This document shows positions 12,021 to 24,545 of a stretch of DNA of 64,000 nt, piece by piece (position 1 is the first letter of the stretch; each line of letters begins with the position of its first letter). A program made the translations under genes and the position numbers. Under the pieces are notes generated by a model. That model was given only the letters and a program-made list of their open reading frames with translations. It searched no databases and had not been told where the DNA came from. The stretch is taken from contig CANTUZ010000008.1 in NCBI GenBank assembly GCA_947846985.1, positions 7,276,306 to 7,340,305 of the forward strand, in the 5' to 3' direction. This DNA is from Fratercula arctica (taxonomy: Eukaryota > Chordata > Aves > Charadriiformes > Alcidae).

Positions 12021-15000
12021 CTGAAGACAGACAAGGAGTCCCCCCTCACTCTGAGCAAGGCTGGGACCAGAAGTTTGCCACATTAATTTTAGACCATCTC
12101 CAACCTTTCAAATATACCCAGTATTCACTAACAGAATGTCCTTTTTCTGCAGAAATACTTACATTTTCTATTTCAGCAACTGAGTCAGGAGGGTGACTAT
12201 TACTCCACTTTCTAATAGTTTTTAAGTAGTTTTAAATGTTTGTTTATTTTATAAAAGCATTTATTTTCCCCTCTCTCCTCGTTCATACTACCATTTCAGG
12301 TCACATCATCTCAGCTAAAATACTTTTCATACTTTACTGCACTGCAACTGGGTTTGCATCCCCTGCCTTTACCAACAGGCACTTGGCATCACCCAGGGCC
12401 ACCGGAGCCGCTGCGGGAATAGCAGATTATCTCACATGTTATCCCATCTCCACTAGCACCTGCCCAGCACACGTATGGATACCATCCATCACACACACAC
12501 ACATTCTGGCGCCGCCCTGCAGCCCCACAGACGGCCAGTTGCCAACCCTAAGCAAAGGGGATGGTGCTGCAACAGGCAGGCAAGTACAGGGAGGCACAAT
12601 CCACCGGATAAAACAAAGACAGCTTAGGCAGGCAGAAGTTACTACATCATTAAGACAGTTCTTCCCTTGCTTTGTCAGTGGTCCTTGTCATTTCATACAC
12701 TTTCTCAAAATAGCCACCTCCTGTGTGAGTGCAGGTGGAAAAAAATCCCAACCTCCTTTTAAAGTAGCTAGCGGATTTTCAGATCCAAAATATGAGCATT
12801 AGCTGGATGAAACTCAAGAGAAAAGAGAGAAGCAACCAAAAAGCTTTTCTAAAAAAATTAGAAGATTGTTTCAGTCAGAATAAAAGCTTAACAAATAAAA
12901 ATCATAATAGAAAAGAAGCGCAACTAAAAGCATTCCCAACAAAAGTGGTGAAGCATGTTCTTAATATTCAAGTGTTTAAGCTAAATACAGCAGAAGTACA
13001 AAGGAATGCCTAAAGATAACTCAATAAGGAGGTATTCAAAGCAGAAAGAGCATTACCAGCATGTTTATGGTAAGCTTGCTAGTCAAAGCACAGTATTTTT
13101 TCGGTTCTCATGTTAAAAGCAAGACTGCAGACAAGAAGCATTTGTGCTTAGACACAGAAGTAAGGCGGGACGGTTCATTAGTGACTCGGAGACCGGACCT
13201 CTGCAGACTAAGAGCAGGCAGGGAAACCTGCCTTCCTTGCAGACTTGGTTTTAAATGACCCACACAACTTTTTTATCCTCTGGCACAAATCACTGGGAGA
13301 TTTTTTTTTATTATTTTTTTTTTCCCCCAAATAAACAGTACTTTATTTTGCCTGCGGTGCTTTACCTGTTTCCCCTACCACAGCACCCACTTCATCACCA
13401 TACTGGAAGCAGCTCTGGATGCGGTGGAATGCATGGCTTCCAGGATGAGCACCGCAGGGCTCAGCGTCCATCAGCACCACCCCAGCCTCACCTGGCAATC
13501 ACACCTCCATTTCACCTTACTTTACATGATCCTGGGGCAAACAAGAGGAACGGTAGCTTTACCAATATCTGGAATGCTCTCTCAGTAATAAATTAAGATT
13601 TTCAAAGCTCAGGCAAAGAGCTGGAGCGACGCGTGGGCAAAATCTCATAGTGTGGGAGGACCCAGAACACACCAAGCAACTCACCACAACAGCACAGAGA
13701 TTTTCGTCCAGGAAGTCTGATTCTGTCCTATCATGAAACTCAGTTATAATGAGGCAAGACAGCCCATCCATAGCTTCTTAACTTCTCTGGTTTACAGGCA
13801 AACCACACAAGCTCTCGCCCCTAGGCAGTCCCAGCAACACTGCTAACACAGGCGCCTGTGAACTGCACCTGGGACAAGACAAATTTTCATTTTCTATTGT
13901 GCTAATAAAGAACAATGCACCTACGTTTGGTGAAATCAATGTTTTCGTCTCACCATACCGAAACATAAAACCCCTGAGACTGAAGAAAGTTCCTAACAAC
14001 TGACAGCCTAGGCATGTACCTTTTGAATACGCTTCGAGGCAGTCCAGCAGGACAGTTTCCCTCACCTACAAAACGCCCCGAGAAGTTCCCAGAACCGCCT
14101 TTGCATCAAGCACAGACAGATTTCCTTTTCCCCCCCCATCCAGCCCATCGCTAGCATCAAGCCCCAGCACAGCACACACCATTAAAGCACAGCATACACC
14201 TCTAACGGGGAATGGAGAACTCACCTCCCTGAACAACAGCCTGGAGGCATTTCCACCATCTCTTTAATCTGCGACAGCATCCCTGTGGCTCAGCTTTCAC
14301 AATCCCTCTCGGTTAAGGTACGGGGGTGCAAGCAGCATCGCAGGGCAGGGAAGCAGAACAGACACAGGCATTCACGTTGTCAGCACAGCACTGTCAACTC
14401 GGGGATTATTTAATTATTTTTTTTCATATTTTCTTATCCCGCTCTTTGCTTATAGCCTGCACAGCGAGACGAGCTTAGTTGCCTTGGACACCTGGATAGG
14501 ACCACTTGCACCCCATCTTCCACCACACGACCCCCCTGCCCACCTACCAACAGCAACGGGGAAAATCAAAAGCTTCCAAAGTGCAACCACCACCTGGGTT
14601 TTCCACGCCCCAAAAACCACTCCAACATCGCTGTTCTTCAGCAGCGAGCTTGGCATGGGCTATCTGCAGCACCTGGCATGTTTCACCTGCTCCAGCTCAG
14701 GCTACTCACATGCTCTCCTCTCCTACCAGCCGCTGGGAGAGCTGCTGCCGTGCCCAAATACGACAGGAGCAAGTGTCTAAAACAGGCACGAGAGCTCTGC
14801 TCATCTGCCTGAGGGCAAGACGTAAGAGATCAAAGGCCAGTTAGGGAGGAAAAAAAAGAAAAAAAAATAATTATATTGAAGTGCAAGGAGAGCCGTGGGA
14901 ATCCCCACTTCCTACTCGCAAACCCCAGAACTTTTGTGCCATCAAAGGCAGGTAAAAGCAGCAGCCGAAGTGCCTCCTACCAGAGCTGTGTGTCAGCAAA

Positions 15001-16589
15001 CAGGCGTCAGTGCGATCCTTATCGGTGAGGCTTTCTAGTGAAGAGATGTCCCTAGAAAGCAGCCGCTACAAATACAGTTTTCCTGAATATCGTTACCGAT
15101 CCAGAAGTAATGAAATAGCAGATAATATGGCCCCAGGGTACAAATCAACCACCTACCCTAATGCATACAGATGGAGCTCAACAGCTCTTCTGGTCTCCCA
15201 TTACCAGAGTGAAATGGGATCTCTGAAACACCATCGTAGCAAAGCAGAAGAGAATCTTACTAATGAGCACTGTTTATTTCTGATTGAGAAAATGCTTTTA
15301 AATGCTACAATCAGAAAAAAAAGCCTCCGCTTTCACGTATGAAGATGAGTAGACACAGCTTCCCCTCAAAGAACCAAGATAAGAAAGCCAGAATGTACAA
15401 CCTCCTGCTCTTCCCAGATTTTGCAGAAAAGGCTTTGCTGAGAAGTGTTTAAATACTTTTTGTAATAATCAACAATGAAACTTTATCCAGTCCCACCAAA
15501 GAAAGCAGCAAAACTGCCGTGACTTACAGACAGCTGGATCACGCTCCTCTTGCTGATGTTCTCATCAGTTAAAGCAGTAACTTCCACAATGCTCCAAAAC
15601 CGACTCAGCAAAGGTATAAGGTACAGAATCTCTCCACTTCCATCCTTAGGAAAATTTAGCACTTAACACCAAGAGCCTACTCCCGCAAAGCCGTGATGTT
15701 CTGCGTTCTGAGCTGGTCACATCCCCACGAACCAGCCAAGCCAACGCGCAGCGACACACACACATCACACCCCCCTGCCATACCCCTACCTGTCGTCTTC
15801 TTTGAGAAGTATCCGCTCCTCAAGCACCTTACTTTAACTCCATCTCTTTCATCTTCGACATGACATTACTTAAACTCCACTAAAATCCTTCCAGAACCTA
15901 AAGAGTTCACCACTTTCTTTTAATGAGTTTCCTTAAAGTTTGAAGATCTTGACGTGAGTCGAACACCCACGCAAGGCACCTGCGTGACACAAGGCACAAG
16001 AAACAGCAGCGCTCTCGGTCACCACATCCCCTCTCGCGTACTTTCAGTGACAGCGAGTTCTAACAGGTACATTATCTCGCTCACCCGCGCGCACGGTAAC
16101 GACAGCCCCTGCACAGCTTCTTTCAAAAATTTCATTCTCGGGAAAATCAATTCCTTAAGCTGCTTTCTCGTTTTCATTAAAGGAATTAAACAATATATTT
16201 CAATTATAGAGAAGAGCTGGAGGCAGCGGTCAGCAAGTACTTTTATGACCCTCATCTATTCTTTTGAAAGCCTTCTCGAGAAACGCTCAGGCAGGCACAT
16301 GAGTGGGAGGGAGGGAGGAGGAGGGAACAAGTCTACAGCAAGTCCTCATTCATATCTTCACGCAAATAAAGTCCAAACTCTATACGGTTTGACCTTGAAT
16401 GAATAACAATACACGAAACAAACAAAAGGACAAGCATGACAAATTGAGAACAAACGTCGAAAGTAATGAATGGTTAAGAAGGAAGAAGCGTATGAGAGTG
16501 CCTTACTCAAAATCACCGACTGAAGAATCAATGGAGGGAAAAAGCCAACCCAAACACGTTTCAGGACTGTGACTGGGTGAAAAAGTAAG
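12021..16589. other. Non-coding DNA upstream of the CpG island core, probable intron 1
   Basis: GC content rises slowly towards the island. A short CA run sits near 12488-12502 and a C-run near 14131. Several open frames (such as 12236-12802 plus and 13778-14065 minus) lack splice or family support. Nothing else is recognised. Confidence 0.45.
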
Positions 16590-17169
16590 CTTTTAGACGC
16601 CACCCAGCCCGACAAAAGGCACAAGCCCGAGAAGCGCCGGCTCGCCAGCAGAGCCCGTGCTACTTTTACAAGCTCTCCGGCGGCCGGGAGCGGACCGCAG
16701 CCCCCGCGCCCGGCGGTGACACCGCTCCGCGCTGCCCGAGTCCCTCCTCTCCGCCCAAACTTCACCTGTGCCGGGGAGGCGGCGGCGCCCCCAGCCCAAA
16801 CCCCGCACCTCCCGCCAGCGGGGACAGAGCCGGAGCCAGGCTCCCCCGCGCAGCAATTCCAGCCGGAGCGCTTCCCAAAAAAACACCCCAACTTCTCCCG
16901 CGGGTCCGTCCACCCTCTTCCTTCACACACACACCCCCCCCCCCAGACCCACCCGCTCCCCCGGCAGCGGGGCGGCCGCACCTCCTGGCAAACCCGGGGC
17001 GCGACATGGAGCCCGGCGCGGTTCGCGGCGGCGGGGCGGCAGCTCTGCGGTGCCGGTGCCGGCGCCGCGGGCGAGCCCGGGCGGGGGAGGGGAGGAAGGC
17101 AGGGGGGCGGCGCCGTCCGCTCCCCCGGGAGGGGAGGATGGAGGGATGGCGGGAGGGGCACACACTCAC

Positions 17170-17226
17170 CCGCGCAGCCGGGCGGAGCGAAGATGGAGGC
17201 TCGGCGGCAGCCGCCCGCCCATCCAT
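17170..17226 (-). CDS. Possible N-terminal coding segment (MDGRAAAAEPP...)
   Basis: An ATG at 17226-17224 lies in a strong initiation context (GCCGGGATGG). It opens 19 codons that reach the donor exactly in phase 0: MDGRAAAAEPPSSLRPAAR. A second ATG four bases downstream, in another frame (MGGRLPP), runs into a stop inside the intron. The alanine- and proline-rich residues are typical of CpG-island first exons and carry no family signal. The exon may equally be non-coding 5' UTR, with the true start further on. No function is proposed. Confidence 0.25.
17190..17200 (+). promoter_or_regulatory. YY1-like site
   Basis: AAGATGGAGGC differs in one base from the YY1 promoter motif AAGATGGCGGC, which is typical just downstream of start sites. 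It lies inside the putative first exon. The motif has a preferred direction in many promoters, and here the forward form is on the plus strand, which leaves room for a plus-strand transcript. Confidence 0.4.
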
Positions 17227-17260
17227 CCCGGCGCGGCCGGCGGGGGAACAGGGGCCGCCT

Positions 17261-17274
17261 GCGCCCTCTGCCGG
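17261..17274 (-). promoter_or_regulatory. CTCF core motif in the leader
   Basis: The minus strand reads CCGGCAGAGGGCGC, which agrees at all 14 positions with the degenerate CTCF core CCRSYAGRKGGCRS. CTCF at promoters can anchor chromatin loops. Binding is inferred from the motif only. Confidence 0.6.
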
Positions 17275-17430
17275 GAGCGGCGGGGAGGGAGGGGGGTGGC
17301 CGGTTCCCCCCCTACCCAGTAGCGACTGCCCCCGCCCCGCTGAGGGCGGCTCCGGTTTCCCCTCCGCACCGCCGGCTCCTGGGCTCTTGGCCACCGGCAG
17401 CTGCCAACCCCCCGGAGGTTTAAAAACCCG

Positions 17431-17726
17431 TGGAAAGTTATTTCTTAGGCTTTTAACACAAACGCAGACCGCGTTTTCCACGTATCTTATTAAATACGCA
17501 GTAGCTCTCAACAAAATGAGTCAATACTGAGTTGTAATTGTATATTTAGCCCACACCAAATTCCCCATTCTGCATTTTTTGTAGAAGCATAGAATGTGTC
17601 CAGGGATGGGGCCAGGCAGGCACCTCTGCAAGTGCTTAAAACACTCGGGGTCCTGAAACTATGAAGCAGCTGAAGTCTGGGGAGTCCTATTGTTGAAAAC
17701 TCTAGGTCTGATGTTTGCATAGGACC
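17431..17726. other. Island shore
   Basis: AT-rich sequence between the CpG island and the second CR1. No feature is recognised. Confidence 0.5.
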
Positions 17727-18285
17727 ATAGAATGGTTTTGGATGGAAGGGACCTTTAGAGGTCATCTAGTCCATCCCCGCTGCAATGAGCAGGGACATCT
17801 TCAACCACATCAGGTTGCTCAGAGCCCCGTCCAACCTGACCTTCAATGTTTCCAGGGATGGGGCATCTACCACCTTCTGGGCAACATGTTCAAGTGGTTC
17901 ACCACTCTCATTGTAAAAAATGTCTTCCTTATATCATCTAAGTCTTCCCTCTTCTGGTTTAAAACCATTACCCTTTGTCCTACTGCAACAGGCCCTGCAA
18001 CAGGTCCCTCCCCATCTTTCCTGTAGCCCCTTTAAGTACTGGAAGGCCGCTGTAAGGTCTCCCCAGAGCCTTCTCCAGGCTGAACAACCCCAACTCTCTC
18101 AGCCTGTCCTCACAGCAGAGGTGCTCCAGCCCTCTGATCATCTTCGTGGCCTCCTCTGGACCTGCTCCAACACGTCCATGTTCTTCTTGTGCTGAGGACT
18201 CCAGAGCTGGACACAGCACTGCAAGTGGGGTCTCAGCAGAACGGAGGGGGAAAATCACCTCCCTTGACCTGCTGGCCAATCTTCT
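17727..18285 (-). mobile_element. CR1 LINE fragment, 3' end
   Basis: The minus-strand 3' end lies at the left (ACCATAGAATGG octamer region). It is followed by the familiar CR1 blocks, seen on the plus strand as GGAAGGGACCTTTAGAGGTC, TTCTCCAGGCTGAACAACCC and CTGGACACAGCACTGCAAG. Translated on the minus strand, the C-terminal RT-region remnant LEHLCCEDRLRELGLFSLEKA is still visible but broken by stops. The fragment is about 560 bases and 5'-truncated. It differs in sequence from the copy at 0.77-2.49 kb and so comes from another CR1 subfamily or insertion. It begins about 300 bases upstream of the CpG island. Confidence 0.95.
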
Positions 18286-19079
18286 AATCCATTTGCCATG
18301 AGGATCCTTCCAGTACTTCCATAACAACCCCAGATAATCACGTTCTCTACAAGCTTTGCCTGAGGAAAGTTAGCCCCATTGACTTTCAAAGTCATCTAAG
18401 TCATATTTTCAGGAATTTAATTAGTGCAAGAGATCACCAAACTGGCTGAAGTCCTCGATTAAGGAGGGAATATTTATCGATTGCAAGGAGAGGAGGCAGG
18501 GTAGATACTGAATCCATCACTTTTTAAATACATGAAGTGAATGATCTCAGTTTAGTTTATCTGCACTGTTTAAAAATTCAAATAGGCATTATTCAGCACA
18601 ACCAACATTTTTTTATACACCCAGTCAGTAAGTTTAGGTGTTATTCAGGAAAAATTAATGCATATATTCAACTTAGCAAGTACCAGGTGACTGTACACAC
18701 AATGAAATTACTACAATATTTATTCCAGCTTTTCACACAGTTTTTATTTCTGCGTTGTTAAAGAAGGTTCGTGCTCACACTATGTGGAGTGTGAAATTAA
18801 TTATGACTACTGAGAATGAGAAATAACTCCACTGACATGAAGCTGGTATAAACGAATGACAATTAGGCCCTTTAAGACTAATACATGACCTTTGCGCTAG
18901 CACCGTACCCCAGGGATAACCTATTCAGGCTCTGAAAATTAGCTCACCAGATGTTTTTCATTCAACAGGAACAATGTATATAATGCTTTAATGAACACAG
19001 TTGTGTCATGCATGTTTCCCATCTTATTTTTTCTTTACAGAAATGTTAAATATTGGTAAATCCTAATGCAGGACTTGTT
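18286..19079. other. Non-coding DNA
   Basis: AT-rich sequence between the CR1 fragment and the ancient SINE/LINE tail. Nothing recognisable. Confidence 0.5.
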
Positions 19080-19330
19080 CATCTCATCATAGCACCTACA
19101 GACCCCAAAAGACACCAGAACTTCGGTGCGCTGGGCTCTGTATAACAAAAAAGCGTTCCTGCCTCGGAAAGATTTTGTCTTACAAAGGCAAGAGATAGCA
19201 GAGAAGAAAGGAAGGCAGAGATATGTGAGGATATTTATCATAAAGCATGAAATCCGATCAGAGATTGAAACACAAGCTTCTGGCCTCCAGGTTCAGTCCT
19301 GCCCATTGCTCTCACGAGTTATGAGGCAGC
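19080..19330 (-). mobile_element. Ancient L2/MIR-type tail (amniote SINE/LINE relic)
   Basis: The plus strand shows, in order, TAGCACCTACAGACCCC, GTGCGCTGGGCTCTGTATAAC, TTCCTGCCTCGGAAAGAT and CTTACAAAGGCAAGAGA. These match the antisense of the conserved tail seen in many amniote MIR/L2-related elements (tag-like words such as AGGCGCTGTACAAAC and GTCCCTGCCCC). The sense strand is therefore minus. The copy is strongly diverged, as expected for an element older than the bird radiation. The part from 19260 to 19330 is a weaker match. The assignment rests on recognition of word order, not on an alignment. Confidence 0.65.
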
Positions 19331-21383
19331 ATCCTGGAGGTTTACTGGGGAAATCCAGCAGAGATTGCACTTGAGCTGGTCAGGAATGTTCCAAACTAAG
19401 TTTTATGAGATGAGTTGTATTTGTTAAAGACGATTTGGTTTTAACAAGTTTTCTCTCAGATGTTTCTCAGGTCAGAAAGCCAGACCCCAAATGCCCAGTA
19501 GTGAGTGGCAGAGGGCACTCACCGGGGCTGCACCAGCCCCAGCTTCACTTCTCTGCTGCCTGCTTCTTTTTTCCACTGAAAAGTTTTGAAAGGTCTCATT
19601 TTTGTCTGTTACAGAATGGAAAACACCTCTTGAAATGCCAGGGGGTTTTCACAAGCGACACGTCTTTTTCTCCTGACCCTCCCTGTGCAGGCAGCTACTC
19701 TCTGCTTCCCTTCTTAAAGCCCTCGCCTTGTCCTCTGCCGAGAGGAGCTGCGTTTTGCACCCCACGGTTCATCTGGAGCTGAAGCATCTGGCAAACTGCA
19801 CCGCTGCAACTCTCAGCTTAATTTGCCAATGTAGAGTTTGCATTAATGCAGCTAATGTAGTGCCTGGGAGCCTGAACTCCTCCTCTCCTCCCCCAGCCCC
19901 AGGAGCAGCACTGATGAAAAGAAGAGGCAGCGCAAGAGGGCGAGAAGAGTCCTCGCTGCCCTACGGCCAGCTGAGTGCCACGCTGATGCGTGCTTCAGCA
20001 CACACATTTTGGCTTTGATTATCTTCCTTGAGACTTTAGTTTTCCTCAAAATCTTTACGGAGGACTAAAAGATGTGTAGGAAATAAATACGGAGTAAACA
20101 TGTAGGAAATAAACCTGCTTTTCTCAATTTCAGTAGAAAAGCTGAAGTAAAAGACCAAGAAGCAGCAACAGGAAAATAAAAGCAAAAATGTAGAGCATGA
20201 AGGAGCTTGGAACTCGGAGTAACCTGTTAGACTGTTTTTTAGCCCAGATCACTTGTTCCTTCTTGTTTCTGCAATTTGTGATGCTCTTGTTACATGGATC
20301 TCGCCTGCTTTGTGGGGCTCAAGGAAAGAAAACTGGTACCCAAGTAGTGCGAGTACTGGAAGCACTACGCCAGTTCTTGCTTATGGATGACTGGCTCAGC
20401 CTAAGAAGGGAATAACAAAGCCGCCTGAATGACAGCTTGGATCAAGTTCATAATGACCTGGTTTGTACAGGCCAGGTGTTATGTAGATTGGAGCTTGTTA
20501 TTGTGCAAAATTTTGGCAAGCCTTGCGATGGCAACAGCCAGTTCCAGCAGAGCTGGGCAGAAAGCCACAGACTACAGGCAGGTCTCTCTTCAGCAAGATG
20601 GGCAAAGAAGCCGTCTTTTTCTGTACTCGGTACCTTGGGGATGCGAACCAACCTGCCTGCACAGCATCTGGAATAAAGCTTATAAAGGAAGAGCGAACAG
20701 TTTCAAAACATGGAATTCCAGGCTTAAAAAACGAAGAGGAAAGCTTGTATAAAAACATGTCGCCAAGTTTTTTGTCTGTTTCTTAGGGAGCAAAAATTCA
20801 GAGCAAAACGGTACAAGACAACAAGAGCTTCCCACTACAGCGTTAATGGAAAGTGAGCAAACTGTTACAAAATGTTCCTACCGGTATATCCCATATTTGT
20901 TAGGAAGTCTTTCATAATACTGCATCAATTTTTACATTATCTGCAAGTAGTTACTAGAGCAATGTGGATGAAGAGCTATCAAAATTAGGGCTCACCTATG
21001 ATTTGTTTTCTTCCTCTTTACCATTAATATGCACATGCGATGATTTGTTACTTAAGCTAGTTGGTCTTAAACTTGATTCTTTCTTTAGATGGCCATTTTT
21101 TAAAAAGAGGAAGACACCAAAAAAACAAATCAAGGAAAGTATCTTGGGTGCCATTTTAGTAATAATAATTAATGTTGAACTTTCAGGAAATCTGAGCGCT
21201 TTTCACCAGTACTAAGCATTTACTCCTGTGCCCAAAGTGAATAAAAGGCACTGTACAAATCAGATCAAAGCCAGTTGGATGAATTGATCAGGTTTCTATT
21301 TTTTTGTTATACTGAATATACTGAAGACTTTGTAAGCGTGGTGATGGTTGCATCGTACCACAAAAGCTAGTACACCTCGGAAG
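19331..21383. other. Non-coding DNA
   Basis: Mixed composition with short overlapping frames (19435-19782, 19728-20018, 20429-20752). None shows a family signature or paired splice sites that I trust. Confidence 0.4.
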
Positions 21384-21404
21384 AAAAAAAAAAGGGGGGG
21401 GGGG
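21384..21404 (+). repeat. A10-G11 homopurine run
   Basis: Ten adenines are followed directly by eleven guanines. It is a simple repeat of uncertain exact length. Confidence 0.85.
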
Positions 21405-22139
21405 AGAAAAAAATTTCTGAAGTGTGTAATCTTTACCAGGATATTATAACTGCAAATAAATGTCAGCTTTTCCCATACATGAAGTACGGCATTTTTACTG
21501 TGGTAGTATCAGCTTTCGTATTGAAGTCAGTGGCACCAGAGAAAAGAAGCGGAAAGCCAAGGAGATAATGAATGCCTGCCACAATGGATTTGCAGCCTAA
21601 AGGCACAGCTTTAGAGAAGTGTTACACACAGGACGGGCACAAAGTAGGTGTGGTTAGTGGGGCTTTAATGCTCCATGGAAAGGCGGGTTACAAGGAGTTT
21701 CTTAAATCTCTCGTTGTTCCAGAACTTACACCGAGGCTTAGAAGTTTATTTTTAATAGTCTATTATAAGCTGGGATCATGAGAACTTGAAAAAAAGAAAT
21801 TATCCTCTCATCCTTAGGGGCAGCGCCTCAGAAATCGATGCTAATGAACAGACTGCAGCATACGGAAGCTTGCGTTTCCCCTGCTGCACCAATTTTTGCA
21901 TTCACAAGGGACACTGCAAGTGCCATCAAGTGTAATTAGAAACAAGGAGGAGGGAAAAAGGGTATCGTTCATTTACACTTCTCGTGGCGTCATTTCTTTG
22001 TGGCAGATTTAACAGAGATTAAACAGGCATTCAGTTTAATACTAGTCCTATTAAGGACCAAACATAATTTATTTTTAATTATGGAGTTATCAAGACACCA
22101 GCATAATTGATGGCAGTCCTGTTGTGCACATATCCTTAG

Positions 22140-22871
22140 ATGATGACTTCGTTAGTAAGAGAAGAAATGCACACAGGCAGGATATTTATCTTTACTAACA
22201 TTCTAGTTCGAGTATACCTCTGCGAACGCTTACAGCCAGTCTTAATGTTGGGTCCAAACCCAACACCCACTACTCCAACCCAGCACAATACCCCAAATCC
22301 CAGTGTGCAGCCCTGCCCGAACCTGAAATATCTGCTGGCCTGGGATTTGAAATCAATCCTCCCTGTGGCATGGGGTCTGCCGGATGCCCAGAGGTTGATA
22401 AGCACACCAGCCCCCTCTTCTCCACAAGCCATCTGTCCCTTCCTACTCTTCTCCGCCCAAGTTCTGCTCTTTCTGTCCCACAAATGGTGGCAAGTGTTTC
22501 CTAAGGGACACACGGCTCCTCTTTCTGTGGCTTTATTATACACCACAGTTCAAGGCACAGGTAGCGGAGGATGTAAATTGCAAATCAGACCTAAATGTCA
22601 GTGGAGGTTTCCCCCCATTGCATCGCCCAGTGGCTCCTCAGCCACCTTGTGGAGACTCGCTCTTGCTCATCCCTCCTGTTCCCACTCCCCACCATGCACC
22701 CTACCACGGGGGGTTACAGATGTTGCGTATTACACAGGGGAGAAAAAAAACCTAGAGCAATCCAAGAGCTTTTCTGATAATGGGAGTGAAAGTAGAACAT
22801 TTCCTCCATGGCTGACTGCTCTTGGCCGCTCCTTTTGCAGGCACATCAGCAACCCAAGTGTTCGAGAATGA
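22140..22871 (+). other. Long open frame of 243 codons, unidentified
   Basis: The frame lies in a patch richer in C than its surroundings. The predicted chain is rich in proline, serine and threonine (for example PNPTPTTPTQHNTPNPS) and has no domain I recognise, no clear signal peptide and no good splice context. The C-rich patch alone lowers stop-codon density on this strand, so a chance frame is the likeliest reading. An old retroelement cannot be excluded. Confidence 0.15.
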
Positions 22872-24545
22872 TGGGGCTCTGCTGTCTGTACCTACCGTGA
22901 CAGACAACAACCGCGTGGCCAGAGCTGTCCCTTAGCGTTTCACGCATTGAAAATCTTTCCAAGAGCAAGTTAACTTCTACAAAAGGGAGAAGAACTTTTG
23001 AACATTGACATTTTTTGCACCCCAGAAGAGTGGATTTGCATAGAAAATCACTAGTTATACATTATCATTTAGACTTAAGATCTGATGTCCTACATTCCTT
23101 CCACCAAAGGAGAGCATTAACTGTTTGCGCTCTAGATCTTTTTGGGTCACACCCTGTGCCTGCACATCTGCTAACACAATCATACCCGCCCTGGCGCACA
23201 AAGATCAGAAAACAGCATACGGGTCATACAGATGTGATTGTACAAGGGCTTTTTTTCATTGTCACCGACCCTGGAATCATTTCTCCCGTTCAAATTTCAA
23301 GATCATCTTGAGTGTTATTTTTGAGAATGCAGGATCAGACCTTTTGATGCCAGCAATGGGTTGAAGGAGGAGGAATACTTATCAAAGAAATAATCATCGC
23401 AAATTATAGCACAGACCAGAACTACTACAAAAGACCAATTATCTTCTTGGCTTGAGCCTTGTTAGCGTTCAAGGAAACACAATACTTGTATTGGTGTGTA
23501 AGAGAAAGTCCTTTGTAAGTACCATGGCGTGCCGGTTAAAGAAAAACACGAGTAGGGTGCAGCATGAAGCAATGCATCGGCCACCTACTCGCCAGCCACG
23601 GCAGGGCAAGAGTTCCACCTGCCATGCAAAAGAAGAAAAGCTTCAATGGAGGCACTTCACAAGCTATTAACCTTTCCTGATTGGAGTCTTGCTTTACAGA
23701 AAGAGCAGCAAGTACCTACTCGAAGAAGGGCTTTCCTGCAAATAGTAACTGGCAATAATTTAGCAGCTGGGGAACCTGTCAAGGATTAAGGTTTTTGTGT
23801 CCTGAGACATCACTTGGTTAGTAACAAAGGTGATAATAAGAGATAAAGAAGGCTCATGCTAGTGACTAATTATTAGATATGAAATCTATGGAGCAGAAAA
23901 CTAAAATTCAAGATATTTTCTTATAATTTTGGTTTTGCTTTGGTTTGGTTTTTTTTGCTTTTTTAGCTCTTCTGTTCCACTGCTTTAGTTACGTGTTGAA
24001 TACAAGGTAAGGGATTTGCTCAACACAATCAATAACAGCATTCTGATGCTGATGTTAAATTGACTTGCTATTTTTAACATGCTGCTTAGTTACTGCCTAT
24101 CGTCCTTAGCCACGCCTTGGGGCTCTGCAGATACGCACCAGGATGGGAGATTCCCAAGCAGGGCTTTGCCTCAAGGAAGCTGAATCCTGTCGCATACTTG
24201 TGAGCATCCATGCAAGAGACTAAGGGTACCGCCAAACACGACAGTGGTGGTAAGAAGTTTTTGCGTGTCGACAGCCATCCACAGAAATCTGGTTTGACCC
24301 AACCACACTCATAATGAACAGCTTTCACTTACTACCATACCTTACCGGATTTAGCTGTCTTTATCTTGTGAATATTTTACGAAGCCAGCACACGTAAGTA
24401 TTTCTAACACTAGAAAAAAAAGTGCCTTAATAATACTAGAGAATACCTTGCTACCATTTATTATTTAAACGAATTGTTATTAAATTCCCTGTCAACATGA
24501 AACAGGAAAGTGTTCACACTAGAGATGGCTACAATTTTTAAGACC
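22872..24545. other. Non-coding DNA
   Basis: AT-rich, with a T/G-rich run near 23930-23965. No gene or interspersed repeat recognised. Confidence 0.45.

Larger units (their letters stand above)
17170..17400 (-). other. Putative first exon of an unidentified minus-strand gene
   Basis: The minus-strand sequence reads GCTGCGCGG|GTGAGTGTG, a full consensus 5' splice site, with the exon ending at 17170. It is the only GTGAGT-type donor I see in the island core on either strand. The transcription start is not marked; 17400 is an arbitrary upper limit taken from the island edge and the TATA-like element. The exon would be spliced to sequence on the left, making 1-17 kb the first intron. The gene cannot be named from this exon alone. 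The alternative, a plus-strand transcript starting here, has no comparable donor. Confidence 0.5.
16590..17430. promoter_or_regulatory. CpG island promoter
   Basis: About 840 bases are very rich in G+C and in CpG, with sharp borders to AT-rich flanks. The island holds several GC boxes (CCCCGCCCC near 17330, GGGCGGGGGAGG near 17084, CCGCCCGCCC near 17210). It lies next to a consensus minus-strand donor and contains CTCF- and YY1-type sites. Such islands mark promoters of widely expressed or developmental genes in birds and mammals. No clear TATA box is seen; GGTTTAAAAACC at 17417-17428 is only TATA-like. The many long open frames on both strands (16358-17161, 16716-17423, 16762-17514) reflect GC-rich sequence with few stop codons. 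Two-way transcription is possible but only the minus direction has a good donor. Confidence 0.9.

Noticed and set aside
12236..12802. 188-codon plus-strand frame
   Set aside because: No domain, no splice support; it runs on the strand opposite to the putative gene.
16358..17161. 267-codon minus-strand frame in the CpG island, and other long frames there
   Set aside because: GC-rich DNA has few stop codons. The frame lies downstream of the consensus donor on its own strand, so it would be intron in the main transcript.
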